Assembly (NCBI GenBank): GCA_900550095.1
Contig: URRG01000143.1
Span: 1 to 6,428 of the forward strand
Direction: 5' to 3'
DNA length: 6,428 nt
Source: an uncultured Oscillospiraceae bacterium
GTDB taxonomy: Bacteria > Bacillota > Clostridia > Oscillospirales > Acutalibacteraceae
Shown: positions 5,468 to 6,428 of the stretch, piece by piece
Numbering within the stretch: position 1 is the stretch's first letter
Layout of the letters: each line of letters starts with the position of its first letter
Translations under genes and position numbers: made by a program
Notes under the pieces: generated by a model
The model's database searches: none
What the model was told of the DNA's origin: nothing
Seen by the model: only the letters and a program-made list of their open reading frames with translations

Positions 5468-5483
5468 ATGAAACCGGTATCAT
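5468..5483. promoter_or_regulatory. 16-bp imperfect dyad in the leader (possible operator)
   Basis: ATGAAACCGGTATCAT is a palindrome in 14 of 16 positions, centred on ACCGGT. It lies about 33 bases after the predicted transcription start of the membrane protein gene, where a repressor could block elongation. A small hairpin GGAAT/ATTCC follows at 5485-5499. The symmetry is seen directly; the function is a guess. Confidence 0.35.
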
Positions 5484-5540
5484 AGGAATATACAATTCCG
5501 AGATGCAATACAAGTATATGAGTATGAGGTTCTTATTGTT

Positions 5541-6428
5541 ATGCTGAAAAACCTTGGGTTTACAATCAAACGGAATCTTTTTCCGGTGATCACCTGCAGT
5601 TTGGCGCTGATCATCCTGTTGATTTTTCTTTTCGCCAACAACGGAATCGAAAACCTTCGCCAGCTGATTCCCCAAATCCAGGGCGGCTGGCTTCTCCTGG
5701 CACTTTCCACGGCTATCCTCACCATGCTGCTGGAAGGGTTTACCCTCCATCTTTTCTGCCGCCATCTCTATTCTAAATGGAGTTACGGCCGTTCCTTCTC
5801 TGTGGGAATGACAGGTCTGCTTTACAGTGCCATCACGCCCTTTTCCACAGGCGGGCAGCCCATGCAGATTTACGCTATGCGGAAAATGGGGATGGACACC
5901 GGCAAGGCCGGTTCCATCATTGCCATGAAAACCCTTTCTTATCAGGTCATCATGGTGACGTACGCGCTTCTTCTCATGTGCCTGCAGCTGGGCTTTTTTG
6001 TAAGAAATGTGACCAATCTGGCCTTCATCACTGTAATCGGCCTTATGTCTAACGCCGCTTTTATCACCCTGGTCTTTCTTTTCACCGTAAGCGCTAAAGG
6101 CACCGATAAAATCCTGCACTTCCTCCTTCGGTGGCTTTACAGGCTTCGTTTGTGCCGCCGCCCTCTGCGGCGGTATCACTCCATTCATCAGCAGCTTTCC
6201 ATGTTTCATAATTCGTCCAAGCTCATGGGACGCTCCTGGAAGCTTTATGTTCCCGTAGTTCTTCTGACAGTTGTGCAGATCTCCCTGACAGGCTCCATCC
6301 CCTATATGATCTACAGAAGCTTCAGCCTGCCGGCAGAAAATGTCCAGCTCATCACTATGCTGGCAGCTCAGCAGTTTGTTATGATGGTTTCGGCGTTCGT
6401 TCCTCTTCCCGGCGCTTCCGGGGGAGCC
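5541..6428 (+). CDS. Flippase-like integral membrane protein, MprF-N/YbhN type (LPG_synthase_TM), 5' part
   Basis: The frame is open from the ATG to the window end: 296 residues, probably most of the protein. It is polytopic, with hydrophobic segments near 14-33, 49-68, 86-103, 125-150, 157-184, 236-258 and 266-288, and a basic loop (RWLYRLRLCRRPLRR, 197-211) expected in the cytoplasm. Two motifs place it in the family of the MprF flippase domain and YbhN: TPFSTGGQPMQIYAM (99-113), and VPLPGASGGA (287-296), which runs into the window edge. MprF moves lysyl-phosphatidylglycerol across the membrane; stand-alone relatives are thought to handle lipids or lipid-linked precursors, but their substrates are mostly unknown. 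A C-terminal synthase domain would lie outside the window and cannot be judged. GAGG at 5526-5529, about 11 bases before the ATG, is a modest ribosome binding site; I find no better in-frame start. Confidence 0.87.
   Translation, partial: MLKNLGFTIKRNLFPVITCSLALIILLIFLFANNGIENLRQLIPQIQGGWLLLALSTAILTMLLEGFTLHLFCRHLYSKWSYGRSFSVGMTGLLYSAITPFSTGGQPMQIYAMRKMGMDTGKAGSIIAMKTLSYQVIMVTYALLLMCLQLGFFVRNVTNLAFITVIGLMSNAAFITLVFLFTVSAKGTDKILHFLLRWLYRLRLCRRPLRRYHSIHQQLSMFHNSSKLMGRSWKLYVPVVLLTVVQISLTGSIPYMIYRSFSLPAENVQLITMLAAQQFVMMVSAFVPLPGASGGA

Noticed and set aside
5370..6209. Minus-strand 279-residue open frame
   Set aside because: It is antisense to the flippase-like gene, whose membrane segments and TPFSTGGQP and PLPGASGG motifs are decisive.
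1..6428. CRISPR array linked to the CARF-nuclease
   Set aside because: No series of regularly spaced 24-40 base repeats occurs on either strand within the window.

Overview
The window looks like chromosomal DNA of a Gram-positive anaerobe of the class Clostridia, probably a Lachnospiraceae-like gut bacterium. This is inferred from strong GGAGG-type ribosome binding sites, classic sigma-A promoters with 17-base spacers, a dicluster ferredoxin-type aldo/keto reductase, an AraM/EgsA-type glycerol-1-phosphate dehydrogenase, and a secreted protein with a dockerin-like tail. The exact taxon cannot be read from the sequence.

Layout from left to right. (1) The 3' end of a plus-strand aldo/keto reductase with a C-terminal 2x[4Fe-4S] module, followed by a probable terminator. 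(2) A single-gene unit for an sn-glycerol-1-phosphate dehydrogenase on the plus strand. It has a near-consensus promoter, a perfect 9-bp hairpin in its 5' leader and a strong terminator downstream. (3) A stretch of about 490 bases with no convincing gene. (4) On the minus strand, tRNA-Gly(CCC) with an encoded CCA, its own promoter and a strong terminator. (5) Upstream of the tRNA on the same strand, a DUF1887-type CARF-nuclease of the Card1/Can2 kind, with its own promoter and a GTG start. (6) A non-coding divergent region of about 480 bases with DnaA-box-like motifs and an 11-bp direct repeat. (7) A plus-strand exported protein with a proline/serine-rich linker and a C-terminal, half-degenerate dockerin module. 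(8) The 5' part of a polytopic membrane protein of the MprF flippase-domain/YbhN family, cut by the window end; it has a plausible promoter and a leader with a 16-bp dyad.

The genes do not form one operon: nearly every one has its own promoter, its own terminator, or both. The most interesting element is the CARF-nuclease. Members of this family are switched on by cyclic oligoadenylate made by type III CRISPR complexes, yet no CRISPR repeat, cas gene or nucleotide cyclase is visible here. Its nuclease motif also reads ELD...SCK, with serine where an acidic residue is usual. I see no insertion sequence, CRISPR array, rRNA or riboswitch that I can support.
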